Shown here one piece after another: positions 9,332 to 19,231 of a stretch of DNA of 19,231 nucleotides. Within the stretch, counting starts at the first letter, position 1. Every line of letters starts with the position of its first letter. The stretch is taken from assembly GCA_000151295.1 (NCBI GenBank), contig GG745333.1, positions 752,719 to 771,949 on the forward strand. The letters are read 5' to 3'. The translations under genes were made by a program, and so were the position numbers. This DNA comes from Allomyces macrogynus ATCC 38327. Lineage: Eukaryota > Blastocladiomycota > Blastocladiomycetes > Blastocladiales > Blastocladiaceae. The notes beneath the pieces are model-generated. The model ran no database searches. It was not told the origin of the DNA and was given only the letters and a program-made list of their open reading frames with translations.

Positions 9332-12259
9332 TCACATCCGACCGCCCGTGCGCACAAACCCACTCTGCTCCCGCAGCTCCCGAATTCGCTTCTTTTGCCG
9401 AGCCAAGAGAGCTCGGTAATTAGTGGAAACCATGACGACCGAGGGCATCAACGCCGGATCAAATGCGCGACCCCTGTGTCGCAGCGTCCATAGCGGGCTA
9501 CTCAATGGCATTGCAACCTCATTGTCGACAGTGGGCACACGACCTGGTGGAGAAGCGAGATTGGCACACGACAAAGTTGCGGGGATGGAGGTCGAGCTCG
9601 GTTCGTCCACGACCTTGAGATCCGAATGTGGCGATTCGAGATGAGCAATGCTGCGCAATTCTGACGAATGCGGCGCGTACGTTGACGAGCTCGTGGTAAC
9701 TGGTCGTGCGACGGGCGTGTTGCTACGTGTCAAACGAGCCGGCTCATGGTCGTTGCGCTCGTTCTCGCCAACTGTATCCTTAGTGAGCGAGCCGTCAGGG
9801 TCGAGCGGGATTGGACCAAAGGGCGTCCACACCTCCGATTGATCGGCATGCACAAGCTGAACGTCAAACATGGTGCGCGGCAGGGTGTCCGGCTCTGATT
9901 CGACTGCGAGCTTTGGGTCCATGCCGGCTGGGTACTCAATGAGCACGAGCGTGGCGGAAAACGTGAGATCTTCGACCGTCGCGACGGCCGGATGCGAATC
10001 GGGCGATGTTGACACTGGCGTCATTTCGCCAGGTTTACTGCGCAAATCTGGAAACAGAAACAGTTGGGTCACGACCGTGTCAAACAAGGTCGGGATGTTG
10101 ACCACGGAAAAGACGAGCGTAGCGAGCAAGAGGACCATGGAGCTCAACAGCTCATACACTTCCACGCGAACAGCGGGCGCAGAGTACTGCTGGGGCCCGT
10201 CCGCGCTTTGCCACGACGAAAACAAGTGGCTGTCAGCGACAAACTCGCCGAGCTTGGACACGACGCGCCGATTCCTGACCCATTGGCCCGCAAACTCTTC
10301 GGAGCTGTTGCGCAGATCGCCGAAAAAACGCGACAAGAACGCGAGGGTGAACTCTGGCCGCGGCTCGACACGGTCAGGTTGCTGCTGCGGCTGCTTGGCC
10401 GGCGATTCCAACACGGCCGGATCGAGGCAGCGCAGCCGATGCTCGTTTTGCGAGTGGACAACGCGTGCGACCGCAACGTAATCGCCCTGCTGCGTGAGCA
10501 CGCTCGAGTTGATTGGGTCGGGGCTGTGGCGAGTCCGAAACGAGATCTTGCACACCTGCGCGCCGCTCACGTACTGCAACGACTCACGCATCGGCGCGGC
10601 TGTTGTGGGTGGCGCATCCTTGTCGGCCATGCGCATCGACGCCAGGCCTGCCATCGTCACTCGACAATGAACCGGGTCCGAGCGACCAGGGATCGACGCT
10701 TCGATCGAATCAAGCGGACCACCCGTTGCGCTGCTGAGCGAAATGCCCGCGCCGCTCATGATCTTGAAATGATATCCCGGCGCCGACAACTTGGAGCACG
10801 TCTGGTTGACCGTATCAACTGCCATTTGCATAACTAGTCTCCTTCGTGGATCGAGCTGTTGTGCGGCCGCGACGGCCTCGGAAATCGTAACGAGGGGTGA
10901 CGCCATGGTGCCATTGGTCGTCGTGGAGATCGAGCCAAACGCGAGCATATGGTACTCGCCATTGGCGGTGCGGTCCGGGTCCAAGTGAACAAACACGGCG
11001 CCGACATTGCCCGTCGTCGAGTTGGCGCTGGTCGGATTCGCAAAATTGTAGTCGAGGTAATGCAGAGCCGTGGCGCGCGTCGATTGAGTCCGTGAGTTGG
11101 GCGAGGCACGGCTCGCCATTGAGCCCGGGATATTCGATCGGCCTAGATCGCTGCCAACCGAGAAGGTGCGTCTCGATGCCGTCGTGGAATGATCTCGGAG
11201 CCACTTGTCGACCTGCACTGGCGACAGCCCGCACGACATGCGGTAACCGGAAATAAACGCGCCGAATGCGGTGGCACCAAACTGCTTGGACGACGACTTG
11301 TCGTCATCGACGCCTTGACGACCGCCGCGGGTACTCCCAGCGCTATCGATTCGCACACGTGAGCCCCCTTCATAGGGCTGCGGGATCGGGACGGCCATGA
11401 CGACGTGGTCGACGTCATCGTAAATTTCAACAAGGTAGAGACGTTGGTGCTGTGCAGGGTATAGCGCTCAGTGAGCCAGAACTCGCAAAGAACGTAAACA
11501 CGCACTGAAGCAATTAAGAAGCAAAAGTACCGTTCCGTGCACAAAGACGCGCTGGCTCGACAATGATTCCATGTTGAGCCCGACCGTGCCCTTGCCCGTG
11601 ATCGCGCTGGGCCAGCCTGACCCCTTGTCGGCCGACGACCGATTCGTCGAGTTCGAATCGTTTCCGGTGGAGTCGTCGGACAACACGTCTCCGCACCGAT
11701 CCGAGAGCCGCATGGCCATGATTTCGGCCTCCGTCAACGTCCCAAGCGAGCGGACCCACGCCTTGTCGCCCGCGTTTTCGAGATCACCTTGAATGAACGA
11801 CTGGAGCAGTGCATTGGTCGTGCGTCGATGCACGGGCATGGCAAATTGCACCGACGGCACGCTGATGCGGCGCGATGCATTCGACGGCCGCACCCACACA
11901 ATCGTCAATTGACGGTCGCGCTGATACGCCGAGAACGCAATATCGATGCCATAATCGAGGATCGTGGCCAGGAGGGCAAGCATCAAGAGCCCAACCGTAA
12001 ACACGACACGACGAAAAACACGTCCATAATCGTATCCACGACGCATGGACGGGTCATGGCCGTGCCGAGACTGGTGAATGAACCGCACGAGCGAGCGCAC
12101 AGTCGCAATAACGTCGAGCATCGCAGCAACTTGGAAGCCCGGGCGGTTTGCAAAGACGACCAAGTACGTGATCTGCGCAACGGTCGATACGGCGAGGATG
12201 CGGGTCGTCATCTGCCAAAGGGCAAACTCGACCGGCCCGAGTAGAATTTCGGTACTCAT
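9332..12259 (-). CDS. Large membrane protein with cysteine-bearing ectodomain, paralogue A (unknown family)
   Basis: I do not recognise the family. Exons 11531-12259 and 9332-11449 (intron 11450-11530, 81 nt, phase 0, GTACTT donor, CTGCACAG acceptor) give 948 residues. The N-terminal part is hydrophobic (about residues 20-60), with a strong TM helix at about 84-104. A large, presumably extracellular, region follows up to a second strong TM helix (about 676-697), then about 250 residues that are probably cytoplasmic. The ectodomain has cysteines near 193, 316, 461, 505, 543 and 584, all kept in the neighbouring paralogue, plus several Asn-X-Ser/Thr sites. Just after the TM is LFDTVVTQLFLFPDLR, followed by a VEDLTFSATLVLIEYPAGMDP-type block and VHADQ..VWTPFGP. 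The C-terminal linker is low complexity and the end is basic. ATG 12259 is supported by the matching start of the paralogue. A receptor, adhesion or wall-sensing role is possible but unproven. Confidence 0.85.
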
Positions 12260-12965
12260 GGGTGCAGTTGGTAACGTTTGTCGTGGGTGATATTCGCGAG
12301 CTGGTGGTGTCGAGTCTCCAACGGCGCTCTGTTGGTCAATGTCGCGCAGAGCTTGTGCAGTCGAGCGTTGCGGGTCGTGGGCAAAATGGGTGTGCTCAAA
12401 TGACTGATCATGAGGGAGGAGGGATCGAGGAGCTGCGCTGCTCGTCCACGATCTTCAACCTCTGGCGAGTCTGGCAGAGCACGGGCCAGGACGCGACGAT
12501 GTACGTCGGCTGCGGTTTCTTGATCGTATTTTCTTGAGGGGAATATAGAAGAGGAGCGGCGCGCTTCATCAAGGCCCAGATCATGCGTGTGGAAGTGATC
12601 GAGCGGTTGCACGTTCCGACTTTGCCCTCCTTGTCACATTCTGCAGCTTAATTGCTTCGCCGTAACTTCGCCGGTCACCCATTGTACAGACACGCCGCAA
12701 ACGATGGCAGACCGACCGCAAACGCCCCCTCCATGTCCTATCATCCTTGTGCCAGCCAGAACGTCGATGGCAGCAGGGAACAGCATGGACGTTTTGATCG
12801 GCTGGCTCAGCGTTCAAGTCCGTACCCAGGGCTGTGACCGAACCCCACAGCCAACGCTCTCTCGCAACCTCCATAACGACGACAAGCTACATTACTCTGC
12901 CCAGACGCTGCCCGTGTTCAACCGTACCTGACGCTCCAACGCGCAGTCGCGTCGCTGGCTTCAAG
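12260..12965. promoter_or_regulatory. Shared 706-bp region between divergent paralogues, probable bidirectional promoter
   Basis: The two start codons (12259 on - and 12966 on +) face away from each other, so both promoters must lie here or overlap. I see no clear TATA box, long inverted repeat or RNA gene. The frame of the + gene stays open upstream to another ATG at 12834, but that extension is Ser/Thr/Arg-rich and absent from the paralogue, so I treat it as 5' UTR. Confidence 0.45.
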
Positions 12966-15741
12966 ATGACCGCCGAAATATTATTTGGGCCCATCGAGTT
13001 TGCAATCTGGCAGACGTTGACTCGTTTCGGAATCGCCGCCTTTATCGTGCGCCTCGTCTACCTCGCCGTATTTGTGCGCCGACCCGGGTTCTTGCTGGCT
13101 GTTGCGCTTGATCCATTGGCGGCCGTTGTATCGTTTGTGCGATATGCAACCGCACGATCGCCAAACCGCACCGTCTCTCAGCTCTTCCTCGCGGCAGGAC
13201 TCCTGCTCTTGGCCATGGTGAGCGTGGTCGTCAATATCGGCGCTTCGACCGCGTTCTCTGCGTACCAGCAACACCGTCAAGTGCGCGCCGTTTGGCTACG
13301 GCCGACCAACGCAACAGCACGCATCGCCGTCCCCATGGCGCAGTACGGCCAGCTCGTGCCTCGGCAAGCCGCGAACACGATTCTGCAGTCTTTGATCAAG
13401 GACAAGTTGCTCGGCGAAACGACGTGGGTTCGCGCTGTTGGCACTCTGACAGAGTCCGAGATCATGGCGATGCGATTTGACGACCAGTGTGCTGGTGGAG
13501 ACGCATCGGCGCGTGTCAATGAACTCGATCTGGCCGTAATACGTGGGAAGGGACTTGTCGCGGTGCGAATGGGTTCAGAGGCTCCACGGGCCAGTCTACT
13601 CGGGCTCGTACGTCTTTGATTGGTTGCTCTTGGTTGGGATGTATTGTTGTCAATAACTCACGACTCTCTGGATCCTGCTCCAATTGTAGGAGACGCGATT
13701 TGTCACTGTCGATTGGGCCGACGAGTCGGGTCGATCGAGCATGGTTTTGCCCGTTCCCGTTACCAGGATTCTCGAAAGCGCTGGTCGGCTCGACGCCTTG
13801 TCGCCCGCGACGGCCGCACTGCAGCAATACGGCGTGACCGCCGCTGGGCCCTTTCTCAACGGGTACAGCGCTGAATGTGGGCTCTCGGCCGCAGACGTGG
13901 ACCTGTGGATCAAGAACCGCACAGCCGCACCGCCCGCCTTTTCCGTGGCTCCCGATCTCGATCCATTATCGGGCACCACTTCGTCGACAAGCCGGCCGCC
14001 AAGCCGAGCAAGCAACCTACAGTACCTCGACTACAAGCAAGTGCTCGCGATTGGTCGGTCGGACGAGGATTTCAAGGCCGGTACCGTGGTCGCTGTTTTG
14101 GCGTCGCTCGATTCTGCTCGCACGGCCAAGGGCGAGTTTGAATATTTGACGTTTGGCTCACTCACGGCCACGACCAAGACGGGACTCATGGTTACGTCGT
14201 TGCTGAGCGCGTCGGATGCGCTGTCCACGAAGAACAACTTGACCGCGAATCGCTTGGCGACGCAAATGGCACTCACGTCAATCTCCCAGACCTGCACGCC
14301 GTCGCCGGTCTCGGTTGGCTTCTTCGATGCCAACAATGACTTGACAAACCAGGAGGTCTCGTCGAGTTTCACAGTCGGGTCGTCGCGCAACCCGTATGAA
14401 TGGGCTTTACCGAGCGCCGATCCTGCATCCCAGCATTGCCGGTTGGACGTGAAAGGTCTCGGGTCGACCAGATTGCTCGACGGTAACGTGACGCAGACGG
14501 CGGCCGAGGAAATGCGTCAATCCGTGCAGTACCTGGGCGGTGCGCAGGTTTGCCGTGTGGTGGTGCGCAATTTCAAGACTCCGGCCAACCTCACGTCGTT
14601 GGGCTCGGTTGTGGCGCAGAAGAGCGACTTTGTCGTCGCGACGCAGATTGTCCAACATGATGTGCGCTACCGTGTCCGCTGCCTCGACCAGTCGGTCCTG
14701 GCCGACGCGGCCGAGCAACTGAAACGCGATCCGTCGAAGCGCACCGAGCCGCGGCCCCTTTTGACCATGGGTCTTCTTTCGCGGATGTTCGGGCCCGATA
14801 CGGTCGTGGAGGGCAAGTTTGCCGAAGACGAGCACAACGGCTGGGCTGAAATCCAGCTTGACATGGCCAATTCCGGCGGCGTCGTGGCCGACGGCTCGTC
14901 GTCGTACCCGTCGTGGACCGACCCGAATGGCCCTCAGCAATATTTCATCAACGCCGTGCGCGTCGACGTGTGGGAGGTGGTCGGATCACTCGCGATCATT
15001 GTCGTCTTGATCACGCTGAGTTTCTCACGCCTGCCGTCGCTCTTTGATACTGTCATCATGCAGCTCTTCCTCTACCCGGATCTGCGGAGACGACACGACC
15101 CGACCAACGGCAAAATTTCGAGGCTCGCCGACGTGCCCGAGGACGGCGATCTCGACGACGCCTTGCCGGTCGAGGACCTGACCTTTAGGGCGACGCTGGC
15201 CCTGATCGAGTACCCCGCAGGCATGGATCCGTTGGCCGCCACGTCGACAGCTCGCCCACCCGTCGCGTTCGATGTGCAATTTGTGCACGCTGACCAACGC
15301 CAAGTTTGGACGCCGTTTGGCCCTGCCGCAATGCCTCAGAACGCATCGATGTCGCACCTGACTTCTTCGTGCACACGTTTTTGGACGTCGATCACGGATC
15401 GCATGCCATGTTCGAACAGTTCGGCACGACGGTCACGACTAGGCGCGCCTCGTCCGAGCGGTTGGTTGGGCAATGGCCGGTCGGGTCCGTCACCAGCGTT
15501 TGGCGCTGGGCCGTGGCTCTCGGATCGACGGGAATCCAAGGTATGGGTTAGTCCGCGAGAAGATGTCGCACTGGTCCCGCCGCTGCCGACAACGGATTCA
15601 AGCGTTGATCCATCAATCATGCCGACCGTTCTTCTTGTGACAAACAACTACAATGATATCAAGAAAAGGATGCACCGGCGTTTGCGCGAGATGGAGCATC
15701 TTGTCGAGGTGCGCAGTGATGCGGATTTGGAGGTGGTTTGA
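12966..15741 (+). CDS. Large membrane protein with cysteine-bearing ectodomain, paralogue B (unknown family)
   Basis: This is the paralogue of the minus-strand gene ending at 12259. Exons 12966-13607 and 13690-15741 (intron 13608-13689, 82 nt, phase 0, GTACGT donor, CAATTGTAG acceptor) give 897 residues. The start MTAEILFGPIEFAIWQ matches MSTEILLGPVEFALWQ of paralogue A, and the intron falls at the same place. TM helices lie at about 21-37, 73-92 and 642-663. Cysteines near 175, 277, 416, 464, 502 and 545 line up with those of A. Shared blocks include AFSAYQ, GTLTESEIMAMR, SVQYLGGAQVC, the post-TM LFDTVIMQLFLYPDLR and WTPFGP. Residues encoded by about 15330-15540 look like an out-of-frame reading (Ser/Arg/Pro-rich), while the next frame reads much more like protein there; two compensating indels or a missed intron are possible. 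Function unknown; joint action with A is inference from the shared promoter region. Confidence 0.85.
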
Positions 15742-16344
15742 AGGATTTTGATCGGGCTTGTGCCAGTTTGTATTGAATGTGTGATGCCCCCACAGAGGTG
15801 TTACCCATTCGTGCGGTTTTGGAATTAATGCTCCACAACAGCTGTACTTTTTTTTTCCATCAGAGAGGTCAGTTTCTTCGGCCGAAAAGTGAGCACTGAA
15901 AAGATCAGAGCTTGCCAAAGCGATGTGCCGCGGCGTTCATATTGGACATGTCCCGCGCGACGAACTCCGGTCCAAAGAATGGATGAGGGTCGCTTCACGG
16001 CATCCAGCCAATGCCTGATGCGAAGACAAATGGTCAAACAGGGCATGCAAACTCCGGCGGCATTCACCAGCGAACCATCTTTGGCGGCCTTGGACTGTAC
16101 GGACGATGACTGTCACAATCTATCAGCCAAATATCATCAACAACGACAATTCAGGTGATCGCGCATCGTTTGATGGTTTCGCGCCTTCGGCTTTGTGGTT
16201 GTGTCCTGACTGCTCATGATGCGTGAAATACTCTGCCGTGTCGTGGGCAAACAGCAGCCAGTCGTTGCCAAGAGTGCATGCATTAATCAAAACGCACAAA
16301 GCTATCAAGTTACCAGCACAAACACAAGAAGAGCAAGCGTCAAC
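15742..16344. other. Intergenic region between paralogue B and the helical-protein gene
   Basis: This 603-bp spacer should hold the 3' UTR of paralogue B and the promoter and 5' UTR of the next + strand gene. It is less GC-rich than the genes and has a T9 tract near 15848. The next gene's frame is open upstream to an ATG at 16216, but that stretch has no coding character. No RNA gene or repeat is evident. Confidence 0.5.
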
Positions 16345-17824
16345 ATGACATCCGTTCCCTGGCCAACGCAAGGAGTATCAACCACCGCCGCCCAGCATTT
16401 CACTGACGCCGGTCAACAACCCAGCACAGCCCGTGCTGTTTGGCCGGCATTTGCAGCGCAAGAACAACTTGCGAGCGCATGGCCGGTCAATCCCGATCAA
16501 GTGTTGGCCTCGCTGACGGGTCTGTTGAAGCAGTGTTTTGGTGAGCTGCATGGCCCGGTTTCAAGTTCGCTTCGACACCAGTGTCTTGCTGCCGTCGCCG
16601 AAAACAGGCGACCCGAAACCGTCACCCAGGCGCGTGCTCTGCGCACCGTGCACCGCATTTTCCAGCTGGAGTGACGAGTATGGGCCCAGCGGCATGACGA
16701 CGCTCACGGCACGTGCGATACTGCCACCGGCACCGACGCCGCCTCGCATCGGCTCGTGGTATGGGCGGCTGATGCGTTCCCGTGGCTTCTCGGCCAGACG
16801 GTGCAAGGCCTGTTGCTGTTACGGGGCACACGGTCGACTGGAAGCGTTGCGGCAGCACCAGAATGGCCTCCGCTCGATCTCTCGGAGCTGGCCGTGGCGG
16901 CATGGACTGCGTTCCTCGACGCGATGGTCGATGGGGTCAAGCTCGCGGCGCGCGATACGGAGCTGGCGGGCCGACTCTTGCCAGTCTTGATCAGGTCGAT
17001 GCCATTGCTGGTGCGTGGCCTGTAGCTTGTGCACGATCCAGAACGTTTGCTTACTAGTCAACTCACACCAGGTCGAGTACGGAACGCACCAATGCCACGC
17101 CACGTCGGCGCGCCGAACCGTCCGCCTGCAGCGCGTGGTGCTGGCTGCTGATCCGGCTCGGGTGGTCGCCTCGGGTCCCATGCAGCTCGCCACGCCGCTG
17201 ATCCCAACTTTGACGCCAGCTGCTTGGCCGCGGCTTCTTGACCATGCGCAACAGCTGCTCGACGCTGGCACGACGCCATGCGACCTGGTCCAGCGGTCGG
17301 TGCGCGACGACCTTGATCTGCAAGCGACGACGCTGCTCTACCACCTCGAGTACTTGCACGCCGCGACCATGCACAGTCCTGCTGCTTCCAGTACCCTGCG
17401 CGCGTTGCTCCCCACCATTGACCTCGTCGCAGCTCTGCGCGTTGCGTGCATCAACGACAAGTACGTCGTGCGCCTACTCCACCTGCACACGCAACTTGCG
17501 CCACTTACGGGGGGCGGCAGTGTCACGCAATTGTTGCTCGCACCGGTCGCGTGCATGCTCGACGCGGCCGCGACCAACGTGTTTCACCACGATGCGACCG
17601 TCGTCATGGATTTGCTTCTCGAGTCGGTCGAAATGCTCGAGTACCTGCTCGGCGCAGCGCGTGCCGTGGTCCAGACGGGGACCGTGGCGCTCCTTGAAGC
17701 GTCGACGGTCGAGCTCCAGCAAGCTGTTCGTGCGCGGATCGCGCAGTTGCCGTTCCCGACACGGCCGTTGGCTGTTGCCTTGGATCGTCTTGTGCAAAGC
17801 TATAATGCGGCTCAAACCGAATGA
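16345..17824 (+). CDS. Unrecognised, probably all-alpha-helical protein, with one TGA in frame
   Basis: I do not recognise this gene. From ATG 16345 a frame runs to TGA at 16672-16674, then continues open in the same frame to 17010, where a good intron (17011-17071, 61 nt, GTGCGT donor, CAACTCAC branch-like site, ACACCAG acceptor, phase 0) leads to the exon 17072-17824. Sequence on both sides of the TGA is of the same kind: Leu/Ala-rich helical stretches, such as VLASLTGLLKQCFGELHG before it and AAWTAFLDAMVDGVKLAA after it. The last exon holds further helices such as DLLLESVEMLEYLLGAA, suggesting an armadillo/HEAT-like solenoid. An intron from 16621 to 16689 would remove the TGA in phase, but its GTCACC donor is poor; a 42-nt alternative from 16648 is too short. 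With the 69-nt intron the product is 449 residues. Neither signal peptide nor TM helix is clear. A pseudogene or a base error at 16672 is the alternative. Confidence 0.6.
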
Positions 17825-18060
17825 ATGGCTAAATTTGTGCCAGCGTGGGTCTGGTTTTTAGAAGATAGCATCGGATCTGATTCCGATGGACCTGGATGTT
17901 CATTTCCCTACAATTCTCCTCCAAAAGGTCGCAGGCCAGACATTTCAAATCCTACAGCCACCGAAACCGCTCCTCGTACATTCATTTACCTTCCCCACCC
18001 GCAAGTCCTAAAAAAATATTCCTAGTTCGGAGTCCTTGCCACCACGGGTGATGCACCCGC
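17825..18060. other. Convergent 3' ends between two genes
   Basis: A 236-bp spacer between two stop codons that face each other. It is richer in A/T than the genes, with CTAAAAAAATATTCC near 18007-18021, and should contain both 3' UTRs. This space is too small for a catalytic domain of the minus-strand membrane protein. Confidence 0.5.
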
Positions 18061-19123
18061 CTATCCCTTCCCCCTCGCACCATGCCCTCCCCCACTGCCG
18101 CCGAGAGCGACCGCATCGAGTTCCACAAGCCGTCGCAAGTAAAAATACCGCCTTTGCGCCGACTCATTGAACAAGGTGAGCGTGATCGACAGGACCATCG
18201 CTGCGCACGAGACACCCACGACCGCAATCGCTGTTCCCGCACGCCCCAGCGCCGCAAGAATGGCCCACCGCAGCATGTCAATAACCGTGGCCATACCAAT
18301 CACCGACAAGTGAATCCGTGGACGTAACCGGAGCGTGGTCGCGGACATGATCGCCGAGAGGTAGCCCATGAAGAGAAACATTTGCACGAGCGGGTTATTG
18401 GTCAGGTACCGTGCGGCCGCATCCATGGCGATCGCGACGGTGATCACCGTCGAGACGTAAATCGTCGCAAACACTTCGAGCGTCGCGCCCTCAAGATGGA
18501 ACCCGTGCAATGCCACGATCGGGAGGACGACGGCCACAAACCCCGGAATGTGCTGGTACCAAAACGACGAGATCCCGTACGGGTCGCTCCCCGTCGCGGT
18601 CCCCTTCCTGGTCAGCGGACTCATGCCCGCGACCAGACACCATGCGACGGTCACGGTCAGGTTCGTTATAATGAACCGATCGCGCAACTTGCGGTGGTAA
18701 TAGCTTCGATAGACGGCTTCCTGCTCAGGCGACGGGAAAGTGTAGACAAAAAATTGCTGCACGCGGCGCCACGCGCGCCGAAGCCGCATCGGCCATAGTC
18801 GGGTCGGTTTCCCCGGTCTCGGCGCCGTCGGTTGCGGTCTTGCCCGCGTCGGGGACGGGGACAGCGCGCGCACTGACGAAGGAATCGTCGATGGCTTGAG
18901 GTGGCCCGACTGGCTTGTAATCGGACGACTCGATGAGTGCGCCACGGCTGTCGACGACGCCGGGAAGCTTGAGTCGCCGGCACGCGGTTTCGGGGCGGTG
19001 GGGTTCGTGGGGAACGGGCCGCTTGCACCGAACAGGCGCGAGGTGCGGCCATAGTCGCGGGCCCGTCGAGTCGAAGCCCGGAGCGCAAGCCGAGGGTGCG
19101 CGGCGAGACTCGTGCCAGATCAT
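18061..19123 (-). CDS. Polytopic (about 6 TM) membrane protein without catalytic domain, N-terminus unclear
   Basis: The secure part is 18061 to about 18789. It begins with a basic stretch (RLRRAWRRVQQFFVYTFPSP), then EQEAVYRSYYHRKLRDRF, about six hydrophobic helices, and NESAQRRYFYLRRLVELD before a Gly-rich tail and TAG. A short acidic/aromatic lead-in, six helices and a basic FYLRR helix resemble the membrane part of six-helix adenylyl/guanylyl cyclases or sensor kinases of zoosporic fungi, but nothing catalytic follows. Upstream, the same frame gives only Ser/Pro/Arg-rich sequence. A second frame (from ATG 19123) gives a more natural acidic stretch including SSDYKPVGPPQAIDDSFVSA, and ends just inside the core. 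The real N-terminus probably uses that frame, which would need a one-base shift near 18780; otherwise translation starts at Met 18789 or 18945. A lone membrane module, a truncated gene or a sequence error are all possible. Confidence 0.6.
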
Positions 19124-19231
19124 GATCGATACTCAGTCGCTCTGCGCGTCCGGGGACATTGTCGGGTGCTGCGATTGCGGCGCCGTCATGAGCGCCATGG
19201 AAATGGGCGGCGGGCCACTAGCCGAGTTTTG

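Noticed and set aside
10064..10837. Plus-strand ORF antisense to paralogue A
   Set aside because: Shadow composition rich in Arg, His and Ala, with no relative in the paralogue; the minus strand is supported by homology.
12834..12965. Upstream ATG of paralogue B at 12834 as the true start
   Set aside because: The 44-residue extension is low complexity and absent from paralogue A, whose start aligns with ATG 12966.
16672..16674. TGA as a selenocysteine codon
   Set aside because: No selenoprotein motif around it and no SECIS-like structure noticed; a missed intron or error is simpler.
1..19231. CRISPR arrays, insertion sequences, bacterial operons or ribosome binding sites
   Set aside because: No spaced repeats, transposase or terminal inverted repeats were seen; the intron-bearing genes show this is eukaryotic nuclear DNA.

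Overview
The window is nuclear DNA of a GC-rich eukaryote. Genes are broken by short GT-AG introns (most about 60-95 nt, up to 117 nt), lie on both strands without operons, and are separated by short spacers. Two genes resemble ciliary or basal-body proteins: OFD1 with its LisH domain, and EFHB/CFAP21. The organism is therefore probably flagellated. An ABCG transporter of the fungal ADP1 type, compact genes and small introns point to a zoosporic fungus; a blastocladiomycete such as Allomyces or Catenaria is my guess, not something the sequence proves.

Layout, left to right. (1) 1-2642, +: 3' part of an ABCG transporter with two introns. (2) 3206-4549, +: an EFHB/CFAP21-like gene that looks short and broken, with no EF-hands found and a one-base frame break in a C run. 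(3) 4627-7419, -: an OFD1-like gene, convergent with the previous one (77 bp between stops), with about ten exons including one of 13 nt. (4) 7850-8998, -: an aldo/keto reductase with three exons and a complete catalytic tetrad. (5) 9332-12259, - and (6) 12966-15741, +: a head-to-head pair of paralogous large membrane proteins of a family I do not recognise, sharing a 706-bp intergenic region, one intron position and six cysteines. (7) 16345-17824, +: an unrecognised, probably all-helical protein whose frame contains one TGA. (8) 18061 to about 19123, -: a polytopic (about 6 TM) membrane protein, similar in layout to the membrane part of cyclases or sensor kinases but with no catalytic domain and an unclear N-terminus.

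The genes do not form an obvious pathway. The two groupings that stand out are the convergent cilium-related pair and the divergent paralogue pair; the latter is the best candidate for something undescribed. Several places need a frame change or a skipped stop (EFHB-like gene, the C-terminal part of gene 6, gene 7, the N-terminus of gene 8). Either the assembly has small indel errors or some of these genes are decaying; the sequence alone cannot separate the two. Exon boundaries were chosen by eye from splice signals, reading phase and homology remembered from the families.
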